From a virus, in IMG/VR virus record IMGVR_UViG_3300027668_000011, positions 1 through 64,000 of that record: a DNA stretch of 64,000 nucleotides; one strand, given 5' to 3'. The position numbers and the translations under genes are program-made. Positions 7,862-15,671 of the stretch are shown one piece after another. A model generated the notes under the pieces. It made no database searches. It was not told the origin of the DNA and saw nothing but the letters and a program-made list of their open reading frames with translations. Position 1 is the first letter of the stretch, and the number at the start of each line of letters is the position of its first letter.

Positions 7862-8240
7862 TGCGATACTCCAACTCGTTCTGCATAGCAATTTTAATTG
7901 CTGGATTGATTGACGGCACATTCTTAATGACGGCTTCAATGTGGTCAGTGGTCATGTCACACAAAGTAATATATGACAGCGGTTGATCGCCGGCAATGCC
8001 ATATGTTCCCCAATCACATGACTCTCTAACCTGTTCATGAGAATCTGCAAGTGTAACGGTCAACAATTCTTCGTCACCGTTGGCACTGGAACGAATATAA
8101 CTTAATCCACCATCAACCATGTACTCGTTGCCGTTCTTATCCTTGTGAGTAACATAATCATGCCGGTGTCGGCTTTGCAATAATGTGCCGTCTGGGGTTC
8201 TCATTGCATTGCGTATCATACGATAATCTGTATCTGTCAT
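7845..8240 (-). CDS. conserved phage protein of unknown function
   Basis: A 131-residue acidic protein starting MTDTDYRMIRNAMRTPDG, with AGGATAG upstream. It has a central beta segment (GNEYMVDGGLSYIRSS, ELLTVTLADSHEQV) and a helical end (TTDHIEAVIKNVPSINPAIK). The pattern of an IRNA-RTPDGT start and a DMTTDHIEAV helix is familiar from unnamed T4-type phage proteins. It is the first gene downstream of tRNA-Trp. Confidence 0.85.
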   Translation of the reverse strand: MTDTDYRMIRNAMRTPDGTLLQSRHRHDYVTHKDKNGNEYMVDGGLSYIRSSANGDEELLTVTLADSHEQVRESCDWGTYGIAGDQPLSYITLCDMTTDHIEAVIKNVPSINPAIKIAMQNELEYRNDNAK

Positions 8241-8261
8241 TACATCTATCCTATTTCAATT

Positions 8262-8336
8262 TGGCGAGCTAGTAAGGATTCGAACCCCAATCGCAAGGTT
8301 TTGGAGACCTGCATCTTACCATTAGACCACTAACTC
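8262..8336 (-). tRNA. tRNA-Trp (anticodon CCA)
   Basis: A 75-base cloverleaf: acceptor GAGTTAG/CTAGCTC with one G-U, D-stem GTCT/AGAT, anticodon loop CTCCAAA (CCA, Trp), T-arm TGGGG-TTCGAAT-CCTTA, discriminator G and encoded CCA. The outermost anticodon-stem pair (27-43) appears to be C-T, a mismatch. It lies 3' of the structured RNA candidate and in the same transcript. Confidence 0.9.
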
Positions 8337-8360
8337 ATAAATAAGTATTGGTGTTTTAAC

Positions 8361-8512
8361 AGCTTCCCGGAACCGAGATCTTCAGTTCTCCACCGCTTCA
8401 AACTATCGTACCCAAGTGTACGGACTACTGTCATCGTGTTCCAATTCTTAGGAACTACCCTAAGTTCTATCATAGAAGGAACAACTTACTACTAGCACAG
8501 AGTTAATGTGCT
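8361..8512 (-). ncRNA. candidate structured RNA next to tRNA-Trp
   Basis: The 180 bases between the 92-residue gene and tRNA-Trp hold no convincing frame but several perfect hairpins. Reading leftward: 8512-8507 pairs with 8499-8494 (6 bp, 7-nt loop). Then comes a three-way junction with closing stem 8482-8478/8442-8438 (GTTCC/GGAAC), arms 8477-8473/8469-8465 (5 bp, 3-nt loop) and 8464-8459/8452-8447 (6 bp, 6-nt loop), with the arms directly abutting. Then 8422-8418/8411-8407 (5 bp, 6-nt loop), and an imperfect hairpin at 8388-8370. There is no T-loop, so it is not a tRNA. T4 also carries two small stable RNAs in its tRNA cluster; homology to those is not implied. Confidence 0.5.
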
Positions 8513-8518
8513 TGTCTG

Positions 8519-8797
8519 TTATACGAAATAATCTTTACGCTGTTTGATATTCCACTTCTCAACAACAGGAAGTCCAAACTCGTCTTCACCAACTACCACA
8601 TAAGCAACTGTCTTCTTAACAGTAGCATAACGGCGTCCGCTATCTCCCCCAACTCCATGAGATCCTACCCATACAACATGTGGGTGGTCTTCGCAAAATG
8701 CAAAATTATCTGGATTATTACTAAATTCAAAGTAATTTCCGTATTCTTTTTCAGTGAAAACGCCTATTGGATCTGCTGTATGAGTGTAATATGCCAT
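8519..8797 (-). CDS. small conserved phage protein of unknown function
   Basis: A 92-residue protein starting MAYYTHTADPIGVF, with GAGG upstream. It has an aromatic N-terminus and a HPHVVWVGSHGVGGDSGRRYATVKK stretch with a Gly-rich turn and two strands (TVAYVVVGEDEFGL, VEKWNI). I recall similar unnamed proteins in T4-type marine phages. It is the first gene after a near-perfect bacterial-type promoter, so early expression is likely. Confidence 0.75.
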   Translation of the reverse strand: MAYYTHTADPIGVFTEKEYGNYFEFSNNPDNFAFCEDHPHVVWVGSHGVGGDSGRRYATVKKTVAYVVVGEDEFGLPVVEKWNIKQRKDYFV

Positions 8798-8831
8798 GTA
8801 ACTACTGCCTCTTTGCGTTAATATGTATACT

Positions 8832-8859
8832 ATTATACAGTATTTTGCTGGTAAGTCAA
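8832..8859 (-). promoter_or_regulatory. sigma-70-type early promoter
   Basis: Reading leftward: TTGACT at 8859-8854, a 16-bp spacer, TATAAT at 8837-8832. An A-rich element GGTAAAAAAC lies just upstream, also seen at the promoter at 50563-50591. It should drive the 92-residue gene, the structured RNA candidate, tRNA-Trp and the small genes down to about 6428. Confidence 0.88.
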
Positions 8860-8886
8860 CCGTTTTTTACCGGTATTTGTGGTTTA

Positions 8887-8894
8887 GATAAGTA
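8887..8894 (+). promoter_or_regulatory. late-promoter-like GATAAGTA
   Basis: GATAAGTA, one base from GATAAATA, lies 34 bases before the ATG at 8929. The leader between holds the Shine-Dalgarno TAGGAGA. Confidence 0.5.
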
Positions 8895-8928
8895 CTATTG
8901 TAGGTCATACGGGTCGTAGGAGACGCAC

Positions 8929-9402
8929 ATGATAGAGATAGCAGGGGCAATTAGCCTGGCAAATGCCGCCTTCAAGGGCATTCAACGAGCAGTCGCGGCG
9001 GGTCGAGAAATAGAAGATGTTGCTGGATATTTTGGTAAGTTCTTTGATGCTAAGGATCAGATAATAGGTGCTAGCCAATACGGTCAAAATCAACCAATGA
9101 TTAAAAAGTTATTCAGTGGCAGTAGTGTAGAAGCACAGGCACTAGAAATAACAGCCGCCAAACATAAAATGGCAAATCTTGAGAAGGAACTCAGAGAGTT
9201 TTTAATATATTCAGGACAAGCTGGGTTCTATGAAGATATGATGAAAGAACGCAGAGCAATCCAACAAGCTAGAATGCGGGCGGCAACGCTCAAGGCAGAG
9301 TCTAGAAGGTTCTGGTTTGATATGGGTGCTATTGCTGTGGGCATAACAGCATGTGGTGGTATAATAGGCTTTATGGCTAGTTTAATTACATCAGCTAGTT
9401 AA
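8929..9402 (+). CDS. conserved phage protein with C-terminal membrane segment
   Basis: A 157-residue protein, MIEIAGAISLANAAFKGIQRAV..., with TAGGAGA before the ATG. The N-terminal helices (AISLANAAFKGIQRAVAAGRE), a middle charged helix (LEKELREFLIYSG, then MKERRAIQQARMRA) and a C-terminal hydrophobic span (residues about 132-154, DMGAIAVGITACGGIIGFMA) are the layout of a protein I know as frequent in marine T4-type phages, always unnamed. The membrane anchor plus a coiled middle suggests a membrane-associated late protein. Its gene stands alone, facing tRNA-Ser at its 3' side. Confidence 0.85.
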   Translation: MIEIAGAISLANAAFKGIQRAVAAGREIEDVAGYFGKFFDAKDQIIGASQYGQNQPMIKKLFSGSSVEAQALEITAAKHKMANLEKELREFLIYSGQAGFYEDMMKERRAIQQARMRAATLKAESRRFWFDMGAIAVGITACGGIIGFMASLITSAS

Positions 9403-9407
9403 GTAAG

Positions 9408-9497
9408 TGGCGGAGAGTGAGGGATTCGAACCCTCGATACAGTTACCCATATACCTCCTTAGCAGGGAGGCGCTTTCGACCACTCAGCCAACTCTCC
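9408..9497 (-). tRNA. tRNA-Ser (anticodon GCT)
   Basis: A 90-base class II tRNA: acceptor GGAGAGT/ACTCTCC, anticodon stem CCTCC/GGAGG with loop CTGCTAA (GCT), an extended variable arm (TATATGGGTAACTGTA), T-arm GAGGG-TTCGAAT-CCCTC, and encoded CCA. It has its own consensus promoter immediately upstream. Confidence 0.95.
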
Positions 9498-9507
9498 GTA
9501 TGTAGAC

Positions 9508-9536
9508 ATTATAGTAGTTATCACGTCTTGTGTCAA
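9508..9536 (-). promoter_or_regulatory. consensus sigma-70-type promoter for tRNA-Ser
   Basis: Reading leftward: TTGACA at 9536-9531, a 17-bp spacer, TATAAT at 9513-9508. Both hexamers match consensus exactly. The tRNA begins 10 bases further. Confidence 0.92.
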
Positions 9537-9550
9537 GAACTTTAGAAAGT

Positions 9551-9558
9551 GATAAATA
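9551..9558 (+). promoter_or_regulatory. T4-type late promoter GATAAATA, leaderless class
   Basis: GATAAATA, CTGCT, then the ATG of gp14 at 9564. It abuts the divergent tRNA-Ser promoter, so the two transcription units start within 20 bases of each other. Confidence 0.78.
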
Positions 9559-9563
9559 CTGCT

Positions 9564-10586
9564 ATGCCTAGATTAAGTTTATGGAACAAGAACAAAACAA
9601 ACGACTATGATTTTCAAGATAGAATTATTGCCGAGAATATCAACGCGGGTGGAACAGGAGTCTATGTACACAAATACATAGGAACATACACTGATGACAC
9701 CACTGCAAGTACCGGAACAGGAGACTTGTATATACAAGATGTACTGTTTTTAGAAAACAGAGACAGGAAGTATGATACTGATATCTACGAATTACGTGGC
9801 AGTTATACTCCCGGTGATCCAGAGTTTGACTTAACACAGTTTGGACTGTTTGTTAACAATGACTCATTGTTTATGACTTTCCATATGAATACCTTAGCTA
9901 GTTTATTAGGCAGACGTTTAATGGCAGGTGATGTTGTTGAGCTACCTCATTTACGAGATGACTTATTACTTGGTGGCGGTGAAGCCGTTAATAGATATTT
10001 TGTTGTTAGTGATGCAGGCAGACCAGCAGAAGGCTACGATGCAAGATGGTGGCCCCACTTGTGGAGAGTGAAACTAACTAACATAACAGACAGTCCAGAG
10101 TACAGAGATATACTTGGCACTGGTGAAAGTGCTGACGATTTACGAAATATATTAAGTACTTACAGCACAGAAATTGCTATATCAGATAAAGTTCAAGCAT
10201 TGGCGGCGGCTGAAACACCGTATGATGCAGACTATGTAGCTGGTGGTCATTTGTATGTAGAAGGTGACGCACCTGGAATTTATCTTCCTAATGTCGATGG
10301 CACTCCTCCAAACGGAGCAGTTATAGTTGGCAGTGGCGCAACATTCCCGGCAGATGCAAACGAAGGCGATTACTTCCTAAGAACAGACTTTTCACCGCAC
10401 AGATTATTCTTAAAGAACTTGAGTGTTTGGCGTAGGGTTAGTGATGATAAGACACAGGCATGGTCGGCGGCTAACAAGATACTTACTTCGTTTGTTAACA
10501 ATGATGACCAAAGAATTAATACTGATGGTACAACTGATTCAGTTAAAACTAATCTCAGTAAAATAGTGAAACCGAAGGCAGACTAG
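9564..10586 (+). CDS. gp14: neck protein, T4 gp14-like
   Basis: A 340-residue protein starting MPRLSLWNKNKTNDYDFQDR. It contains GGTGVYVHKYIGTY, QDVLFLENRDRKYD, LTQFGLFVNNDSLFMTFHMN, GDVVELPHL and RWWPHLWRVKL, which are diagnostic blocks of marine T4-type gp14. gp14 forms the neck with gp13 and is needed to join head and tail. The C-terminal third holds an added beta-rich stretch (GGHLYVEGDAPGIYLPN and FLKNLSVWRRV). The start at 9564 is set by the late promoter and by homology; an in-frame ATG at 9549 would lie upstream of the predicted transcript. gp15 follows after 1 base. Confidence 0.9.
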   Translation: MPRLSLWNKNKTNDYDFQDRIIAENINAGGTGVYVHKYIGTYTDDTTASTGTGDLYIQDVLFLENRDRKYDTDIYELRGSYTPGDPEFDLTQFGLFVNNDSLFMTFHMNTLASLLGRRLMAGDVVELPHLRDDLLLGGGEAVNRYFVVSDAGRPAEGYDARWWPHLWRVKLTNITDSPEYRDILGTGESADDLRNILSTYSTEIAISDKVQALAAAETPYDADYVAGGHLYVEGDAPGIYLPNVDGTPPNGAVIVGSGATFPADANEGDYFLRTDFSPHRLFLKNLSVWRRVSDDKTQAWSAANKILTSFVNNDDQRINTDGTTDSVKTNLSKIVKPKAD

Positions 10587-10587
10587 T

Positions 10588-12024
10588 ATGGCAAATATGG
10601 ATTATTTTTATGACGCACAGGTAAGAAGATACTTACTACAGTTCATGCGGATCTTTGGTGAATTTAAAGTTTCCGAAGGTAAACGTGGCGGTGTTACATA
10701 TTATAACAAAGCTCCTGTTAGATATTCAGACATGAGCCGAATGGTTGCTCACATCCTTACTAAGGGTGGCGAGAACATGATTAACAGCACTCCATTTATT
10801 GCATGTAGTATACAAAGTTTATTAATTGCTAGAGACAGGACACAAGATCCAACACTAGTTTCCAAAGTGCAAGTGGCTGAAAGGGCATACGATACTAATA
10901 CTTCAACGTACGGCACTGGAAAAGGAAACTTATATAGTACAGACAGAATAATGCCTGTACCTTACAACTTAACAATGCAAGTAGATATTTGGAGTAGTAA
11001 TACTGACCAGAAACTACAGTTGTTAGAACAAATTTTAATATTATTCAATCCAAGTTTGCAGTTACAACAAAACTCAAATCCGTTGGATTGGGCTAATATA
11101 TTCGAAGTTGAATTAACTGATATACAGTGGAGTAATAGAAGTATTCCAGCTGGTGTCGATGAAACGCTCGATGTTGCTACGCTGACATTTGTTATGCCTA
11201 TATGGCTAAGTCCGCCGGCGGCAGTTAAACGTCAAAAAATTATTAACTCTATTACTGCTAATGTGTACAAGACAGATAGCACAGGCGACTTAGGGTACGA
11301 TTCAGATATTTACGACTTCTTTAGAACCATAGACGGTGATATGGAAATTCAAACTATTACACCAAATAACTATTGGGTAAGTATAGATGGTGCTGAAGCA
11401 ACACTATTTAAAAGTGCTCCAACTGGTACTCCAGCTCAAAGTGTTTACGATGACGGAACTACCGTGAAAGCAAATTGGAATGACTTATTAGAAGTGTTAG
11501 CACCTCAAACTAGCAGTGGATCTGCTGGCTCGAATGCTGTAAACCTTGCAGATATTCCGTTAACGGCTGGAAGTACACTACAATTAAATATCAATAATGA
11601 CCTTGAAAGTGCCTCGTTAATCACAGGAACTATTGTCAGGTCAGTGACAGATACTGCTAAGTTAGTGTTCACATTAGACAGTGATACATTGCCTAGTACA
11701 ACACAAACTGATGTAACAAGAATTGTTAATCCGCTTAATAATTATCCAGGAGACGGCACACTAGTTGCAGTTGCAACTGGACAACGATACTTGCTTACTA
11801 ATGAAATTGTTGGAGACAACTGGGGCATCTTTAATGCAGATGTTCACGATATTATAGAATACGATGGTGCTAAATGGATTGTATCGCTTGATGCTAGTGC
11901 TCAAACTACAGTACAATACGTTAAAAACTTATACACAAACAAACAATACAAATACGAGAACGCCTCATGGACAAGCACACACGAAGGTCAGTACAACCCA
12001 GGATATTGGAAACTGAACCTGTAA
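10588..12024 (+). CDS. gp15: proximal tail sheath stabiliser, T4 gp15-like, with long C-terminal extension
   Basis: A 478-residue protein. Residues 1-235 are a clear gp15: MDYFYDAQVRRYLLQF, YSDMSRMVAHIL-KGGENMINSTPF, PVPYNLTMQVDIWSSNTDQK, LLEQILILFNPSLQLQ, WSNRSIP and DVATLTFVMPIWLSPPA. In T4 gp15 caps the tail tube and sheath and makes the connection to gp14. The usual marine-phage length is about 260-280 residues, so roughly 200 residues here are extra; they are Thr/Ser/Asn-rich and beta-like, ending with NKQYKYENASWTSTHEG, similar in style to the extension in gp14. It follows gp14 after one base and overlaps the Nudix gene. Confidence 0.93.
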   Translation: MANMDYFYDAQVRRYLLQFMRIFGEFKVSEGKRGGVTYYNKAPVRYSDMSRMVAHILTKGGENMINSTPFIACSIQSLLIARDRTQDPTLVSKVQVAERAYDTNTSTYGTGKGNLYSTDRIMPVPYNLTMQVDIWSSNTDQKLQLLEQILILFNPSLQLQQNSNPLDWANIFEVELTDIQWSNRSIPAGVDETLDVATLTFVMPIWLSPPAAVKRQKIINSITANVYKTDSTGDLGYDSDIYDFFRTIDGDMEIQTITPNNYWVSIDGAEATLFKSAPTGTPAQSVYDDGTTVKANWNDLLEVLAPQTSSGSAGSNAVNLADIPLTAGSTLQLNINNDLESASLITGTIVRSVTDTAKLVFTLDSDTLPSTTQTDVTRIVNPLNNYPGDGTLVAVATGQRYLLTNEIVGDNWGIFNADVHDIIEYDGAKWIVSLDASAQTTVQYVKNLYTNKQYKYENASWTSTHEGQYNPGYWKLNL

Positions 12025-12458
12025 AAACATTCGAAGGGATTGCTGGAGCAGGAGTTTTGTTTCTTGCTAAAGACACTGGACGATGCTTATTCCAATTAAG
12101 GAATAGTGATAAGCGTCATAAGAATACTTGGGGTTTTTGGGGTGGCATGATTGATAATGGTGAGACTCCATTTGAATGTATACAACGTGAATTAGAAGAA
12201 GAAATTGGGTTCGTTCCAGAACTACAAAAATTAAATCCTATAGATGTTTATCAAAGTAGAAACAAAAACTTTATGTATTACAGTTTCGTTGCTGTTGTGC
12301 CGAGTGAGTTTATTCCTACGTTAAACGATGAAAGTGCCGGGTATGCCTGGGTTGATATCGGCAAGTGGCCCAAGCCGTTACATGACGGTGCAAGGTCTAC
12401 ACTTGGCAGAAATAAAGGCACAGATAAACTACATACCATCCTAAAAATCAATATGTGA
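11967..12458 (+). CDS. Nudix hydrolase
   Basis: A 163-residue protein with a perfect Nudix box at residues 60-82 (G, five residues, E, seven residues, RELEEEIGF). Conserved flanking features are TWGFWGGMIDNGE and a C-terminal WVDIGKWP. Nudix enzymes hydrolyse nucleoside diphosphate derivatives; T4 has NudE, but the substrate cannot be told from sequence. The frame overlaps gp15 by 58 bases from the ATG at 11967. A TTG at about 12009 is an alternative start, but its ribosome site is too close. The match to the box is unambiguous. Confidence 0.93.
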   Translation: MDKHTRRSVQPRILETEPVKTFEGIAGAGVLFLAKDTGRCLFQLRNSDKRHKNTWGFWGGMIDNGETPFECIQRELEEEIGFVPELQKLNPIDVYQSRNKNFMYYSFVAVVPSEFIPTLNDESAGYAWVDIGKWPKPLHDGARSTLGRNKGTDKLHTILKINM

Positions 12459-12464
12459 TAAGTA
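12457..12464 (+). promoter_or_regulatory. late-promoter-like GATAAGTA, leaderless class
   Basis: GATAAGTA, CTAGT, then ATG at 12470. It has the same 5-nt spacing as the other leaderless promoters and overlaps the stop of the Nudix gene. Confidence 0.6.
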
Positions 12465-12469
12465 CTAGT

Positions 12470-13096
12470 ATGTCAAAAGATATTATAAATTTTGATGTAG
12501 TTAGACTGACCACCGAGCTGAACAAATACCACAAACACAAATCTATACCTACATCGTTTTTTAACGGTACGTGGACAATACCCCATTTACTAAAGATTTA
12601 CGATGAGTTAGAGAGTTATCACCAAAATATAGCTGATAACTTAATCGAGCAGTATAAAGTATCTGTTCAATCTAGTAGTGAAGGTTTGTATAAAAGTTTA
12701 GTAAACGAGTATAAAGCGTTTCTATCTACTCAGACTACTCGAGATCAACGATGGTACTATCCACCGGTGATGAATAAGTATCGACATAACATCAATCCTA
12801 TAAGAGCGTTAACATTTGATGTTCGAGAAATGGCGTATGTGGGTAATGCTTCAAGTAGTCATCACCAATGGCTGTCTGATTTAATAACAGATCCAAACTT
12901 TTATCATAGAGTAATACAAGATATAATTAAAGACAGAGAACGTGTAGATATAATTTTAAATTTTTATCATCCTGCTTATATTACTGCCGGATTAAATATT
13001 CCGTTTGAATTAAAACATTTGCAAACGTTACGCACAGACTTACTTGAGTATGCAAAATTATTTACGGAATTTAGAAACTGGACTCCGGACGAATAA
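12470..13096 (+). CDS. hypothetical phage protein
   Basis: A 208-residue protein starting MSKDIINFDVVRLTTELNKYHKH. The ATG at 12470 is chosen because of the late promoter 5 nt before it; a GTG 15 bases upstream overlaps the preceding stop. It is rich in His, Tyr and Asn, with RWYYPPVMNKYRHNINPIR and a helical C-terminal half. There is no signal peptide, membrane segment or known motif. It ends back to back with the cyclase gene, with adjacent stop codons and no terminator. Confidence 0.8.
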   Translation: MSKDIINFDVVRLTTELNKYHKHKSIPTSFFNGTWTIPHLLKIYDELESYHQNIADNLIEQYKVSVQSSSEGLYKSLVNEYKAFLSTQTTRDQRWYYPPVMNKYRHNINPIRALTFDVREMAYVGNASSSHHQWLSDLITDPNFYHRVIQDIIKDRERVDIILNFYHPAYITAGLNIPFELKHLQTLRTDLLEYAKLFTEFRNWTPDE

Positions 13097-15193
13097 TTAT
13101 TTGCCTGTGGCTATCATAATTCCGTTCCAATCCTTAGGCAAGTCTTGTGTCTTTTGAAATTCACAGCGTTCAATCCACATAGTATAGTAGCCTTTCATTT
13201 TGCCGTCAAACGTTTTAGATAATTGCTTACATAATTTAATTGCTTTATCAAAATCTTGATTGCGATAATGTTCATGCATTTGTGCATGTAGTTGTTTGCC
13301 TTTAACATACTTAGTTAGCTTAATATCTAATGCAGTATATATTTCTATGCCAACGCTTTTACCTTTTACTTGCAAGTCATCTACTTTTAAATAAAAGAAA
13401 TTATTCTTAGTATGTTTATATGTATCACCGCCCACAAGGAGTAAACATCCGTACTCTTTACATTTGCTTTCTATTCTTGCCGCGGTACTAACTGCATCTC
13501 CGAGTATGTCGTAACTGTGCCTGGCAGTGGAGCCCATTTCCCCAATATAACCGAGCCCAGTATTAATACCAGCACCCATACCAATGGGTGGTCTGCCTTC
13601 TTTAACAATTTTATCATTGAATTTCTCTACTGCCCTGAGCATTAATATGCCTGTTTCCACCGCACTCTTAGGGTGGTCTGGATCATCCATTGGAGCATTA
13701 TGTATATGCATACTGGCATCACCGATATATTTAATCACCATGCCGTTTGCATCTAGTATAGGTTGTGTAATTGCATCCATATACCCGTTCATTATTTCTG
13801 TTAACCCTTTAACATCATCGCCAAAGCTCTCGCCTAATGGGGTAAATCCACGTAAATCTGAGAAGCATATACTTACTTCCTTCTTCATACCCTGCTTAAT
13901 TAGTTCTGGGTTTTCTTGCAACATACGAACCACTGTAGGAGAGGCGTAACCGGCAAATTGTTTTTGTATCTCAGCTCTTAGTTTAAATTGTATCCAGAAG
14001 TTATTAAAACTTGCCTGTGTAAATATTAAGAAACTTGCTATTGCTGGAAAAGTAGCATCAAATAATACTAAGTTTGCAGTATAAGAATATATACTATAAT
14101 ATACAATTCCGCCTATAATAGTAACTGTGGTCACTAAACCTACCCAAATGTGCGATTTATATATTGCTAGACCTATTAATATCATGCCCAGTAACGCACA
14201 CAGAAGCTCGTACACAGCACTTAACTCGTTCCTGGTAATGTTACTGCTATCTATAAAGTTTTGTAGCATATGAGCGTGTATTTGCTGTGGATACAAGTTG
14301 CCTCTTGGTGTAGGCACAGGATTTGCAATACCTTCTGCTGTAACACCTACTATAACCATTTTGCCTGCAAGATGGGTCAGAGTTTCGGCTCCTAAGTATT
14401 CAATTTCCTCGAATGTATTATTAAAGCGAATGTATGCTGTGCCGTCTGACTGTGTTACAATTGGATCGTATCCTTTAACTGTAACTTCTTGTATTCCTAA
14501 TTCGCTAGTTTTAACTATATAACTTTTTTGACCTTTACTTACCCTTAGCATTTCAATAGCAAAACTAGGATACAGTCTATCGCCAACTGTAATTGCTAAT
14601 GGGTATGTTCGTGTTTGATTATCTGGCTGTGGCGCTGACGCTGTTACGCCTTTGCCGTTTGCTACTGCTTCTAGTAGCGGAATGTTTGTAACTAAGTTGG
14701 GCCACTTTAGTAAATAATTTTTTGCTGGCACAGGACCGATTGTGCCTGTTCCTATATGTGGGCCTGATGTTTTAATGCCTCTTGTACTAGTTGCTTGACT
14801 TAATACATTAAAGTTAATAGGATTACGTCTTGCTCCTTGCACATTAACTTTATTTTCCATCAAGTAATTAGCAAATATTTCATCTCCGGCGAATCTATCT
14901 GCTTCAGGAAACATAATAGTCCAGCCTAGCACACCGCCTCCGGCTCCTGCAACATCTATCACCAGTTGTGCATAGTATTGTCTGGGCCAAGGGTATTGAC
15001 CATTAACTGCTAAACTTTTTTCCCCGATGTTTAATAGTACAACATCCTGGCTTTGCTTAATTTCATCTAACTGTTGATATGCATCAAATGTTTGCCCTCT
15101 AACACTCTGTAGTGCCGTTGGATCTGCTACTCGCAATGCAAGTAGCAACACAATAGATATCAATACTGCATAACCACTATATAAAAATTTCAT
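13097..15193 (-). CDS. CHASE2-domain membrane adenylate cyclase (class III)
   Basis: A 698-residue protein with, in order: an N-terminal membrane helix (residues 8-21); an extracytoplasmic CHASE2 sensor domain (about 25-320, with VVLLNIGEKSL, YPWPRQYYAQL and LGWTIMFPEADR, typical of CHASE2); three further membrane helices (about 327-345, 349-368, 373-393); and a class III cyclase domain (437-620). In the cyclase, metal-binding Asp446 (FSDLRGFT) and Asp492 (YIGDASM) are present, as are Lys488 and Asp562, which select adenine, and Arg573. The transition-state Asn position reads Ser569 (GDAVSTAARIE). A helical, TPR-like tail follows. Synthesis of cAMP from ATP is the expected activity. I know of no such gene as a standard phage component. 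It has a leaderless-type late promoter. Confidence 0.93.
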   Translation of the reverse strand: MKFLYSGYAVLISIVLLLALRVADPTALQSVRGQTFDAYQQLDEIKQSQDVVLLNIGEKSLAVNGQYPWPRQYYAQLVIDVAGAGGGVLGWTIMFPEADRFAGDEIFANYLMENKVNVQGARRNPINFNVLSQATSTRGIKTSGPHIGTGTIGPVPAKNYLLKWPNLVTNIPLLEAVANGKGVTASAPQPDNQTRTYPLAITVGDRLYPSFAIEMLRVSKGQKSYIVKTSELGIQEVTVKGYDPIVTQSDGTAYIRFNNTFEEIEYLGAETLTHLAGKMVIVGVTAEGIANPVPTPRGNLYPQQIHAHMLQNFIDSSNITRNELSAVYELLCALLGMILIGLAIYKSHIWVGLVTTVTIIGGIVYYSIYSYTANLVLFDATFPAIASFLIFTQASFNNFWIQFKLRAEIQKQFAGYASPTVVRMLQENPELIKQGMKKEVSICFSDLRGFTPLGESFGDDVKGLTEIMNGYMDAITQPILDANGMVIKYIGDASMHIHNAPMDDPDHPKSAVETGILMLRAVEKFNDKIVKEGRPPIGMGAGINTGLGYIGEMGSTARHSYDILGDAVSTAARIESKCKEYGCLLLVGGDTYKHTKNNFFYLKVDDLQVKGKSVGIEIYTALDIKLTKYVKGKQLHAQMHEHYRNQDFDKAIKLCKQLSKTFDGKMKGYYTMWIERCEFQKTQDLPKDWNGIMIATGK

Positions 15194-15198
15194 AACAG

Positions 15199-15206
15199 TA
15201 TTTAGC
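15199..15206 (-). promoter_or_regulatory. variant late promoter GCTAAATA, leaderless class
   Basis: GCTAAATA, CTGTT, then the ATG of the cyclase gene at 15193. It is a one-base variant of GATAAATA with the same 5-nt spacing. Confidence 0.5.
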
Positions 15207-15208
15207 TG

Positions 15209-15661
15209 TTATTCAGTGTCGTTGAGTGGATTTTCAAGTATAGTCATTATCTTGTCTTCCAGCTCTTTTCTTAACTCTCTAGTTTCTGCATCCATCTCTT
15301 TAAAACGTGTATTCATATCACGTTCCATAGCATACACATCATTTCTAATTTCTCTTTGTGTGTCAGCTGATGTTTTTTCAGTTTCCCTTGATAAGTCCAT
15401 TGCTACTTTAACTTCGTCTCTAGCTGAATTAATATCTGCTCTCAAATCCGTTTTAATAACTTCAGTAAGTTCAGTTAGTCTTACTAGTTCAGTCTGAATT
15501 GCTTCTGGTTGTAAGTTTGCTAATGTTTCTTCTGCTTCAAGTAGTCTACTGTAGAGTTCAAAGCCTCCCCATAGTCCACCGATTATAGTACCAAGTAAAG
15601 GAAGCATAATCATAAGTTTTGAACCACTCATTTTTACACCTGCATATTCTACTTCTGCCAT
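15209..15661 (-). CDS. membrane-anchored coiled-coil protein
   Basis: A 150-residue protein. A short cytoplasmic N-terminus (MAEVEYAGVKMSGSK) precedes one membrane span (about 16-36, LMIMLPLLGTIIGGLWGGF), then a long charged coiled coil to the end (EVIKTDLRADINSARDEV, METDTRELRKEL-like heptads). TAGGAG precedes the ATG. I recall the MAEVEYxGxKxxGSK-L-LPLLGT start as a recurring unnamed protein of marine T4-type phages. It lies between the nidogen-like secreted protein and the cyclase. A spanin-like or scaffold role in the inner membrane is possible but unproven. Confidence 0.8.
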   Translation of the reverse strand: MAEVEYAGVKMSGSKLMIMLPLLGTIIGGLWGGFELYSRLLEAEETLANLQPEAIQTELVRLTELTEVIKTDLRADINSARDEVKVAMDLSRETEKTSADTQREIRNDVYAMERDMNTRFKEMDAETRELRKELEDKIMTILENPLNDTE

Positions 15662-15671
15662 TTTATTTCTC

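Noticed and set aside
8337-8518. A fourth tRNA gene in the gap
   Set aside because: Hairpins are present but no TTCGA T-loop, acceptor stem or CCA could be placed.
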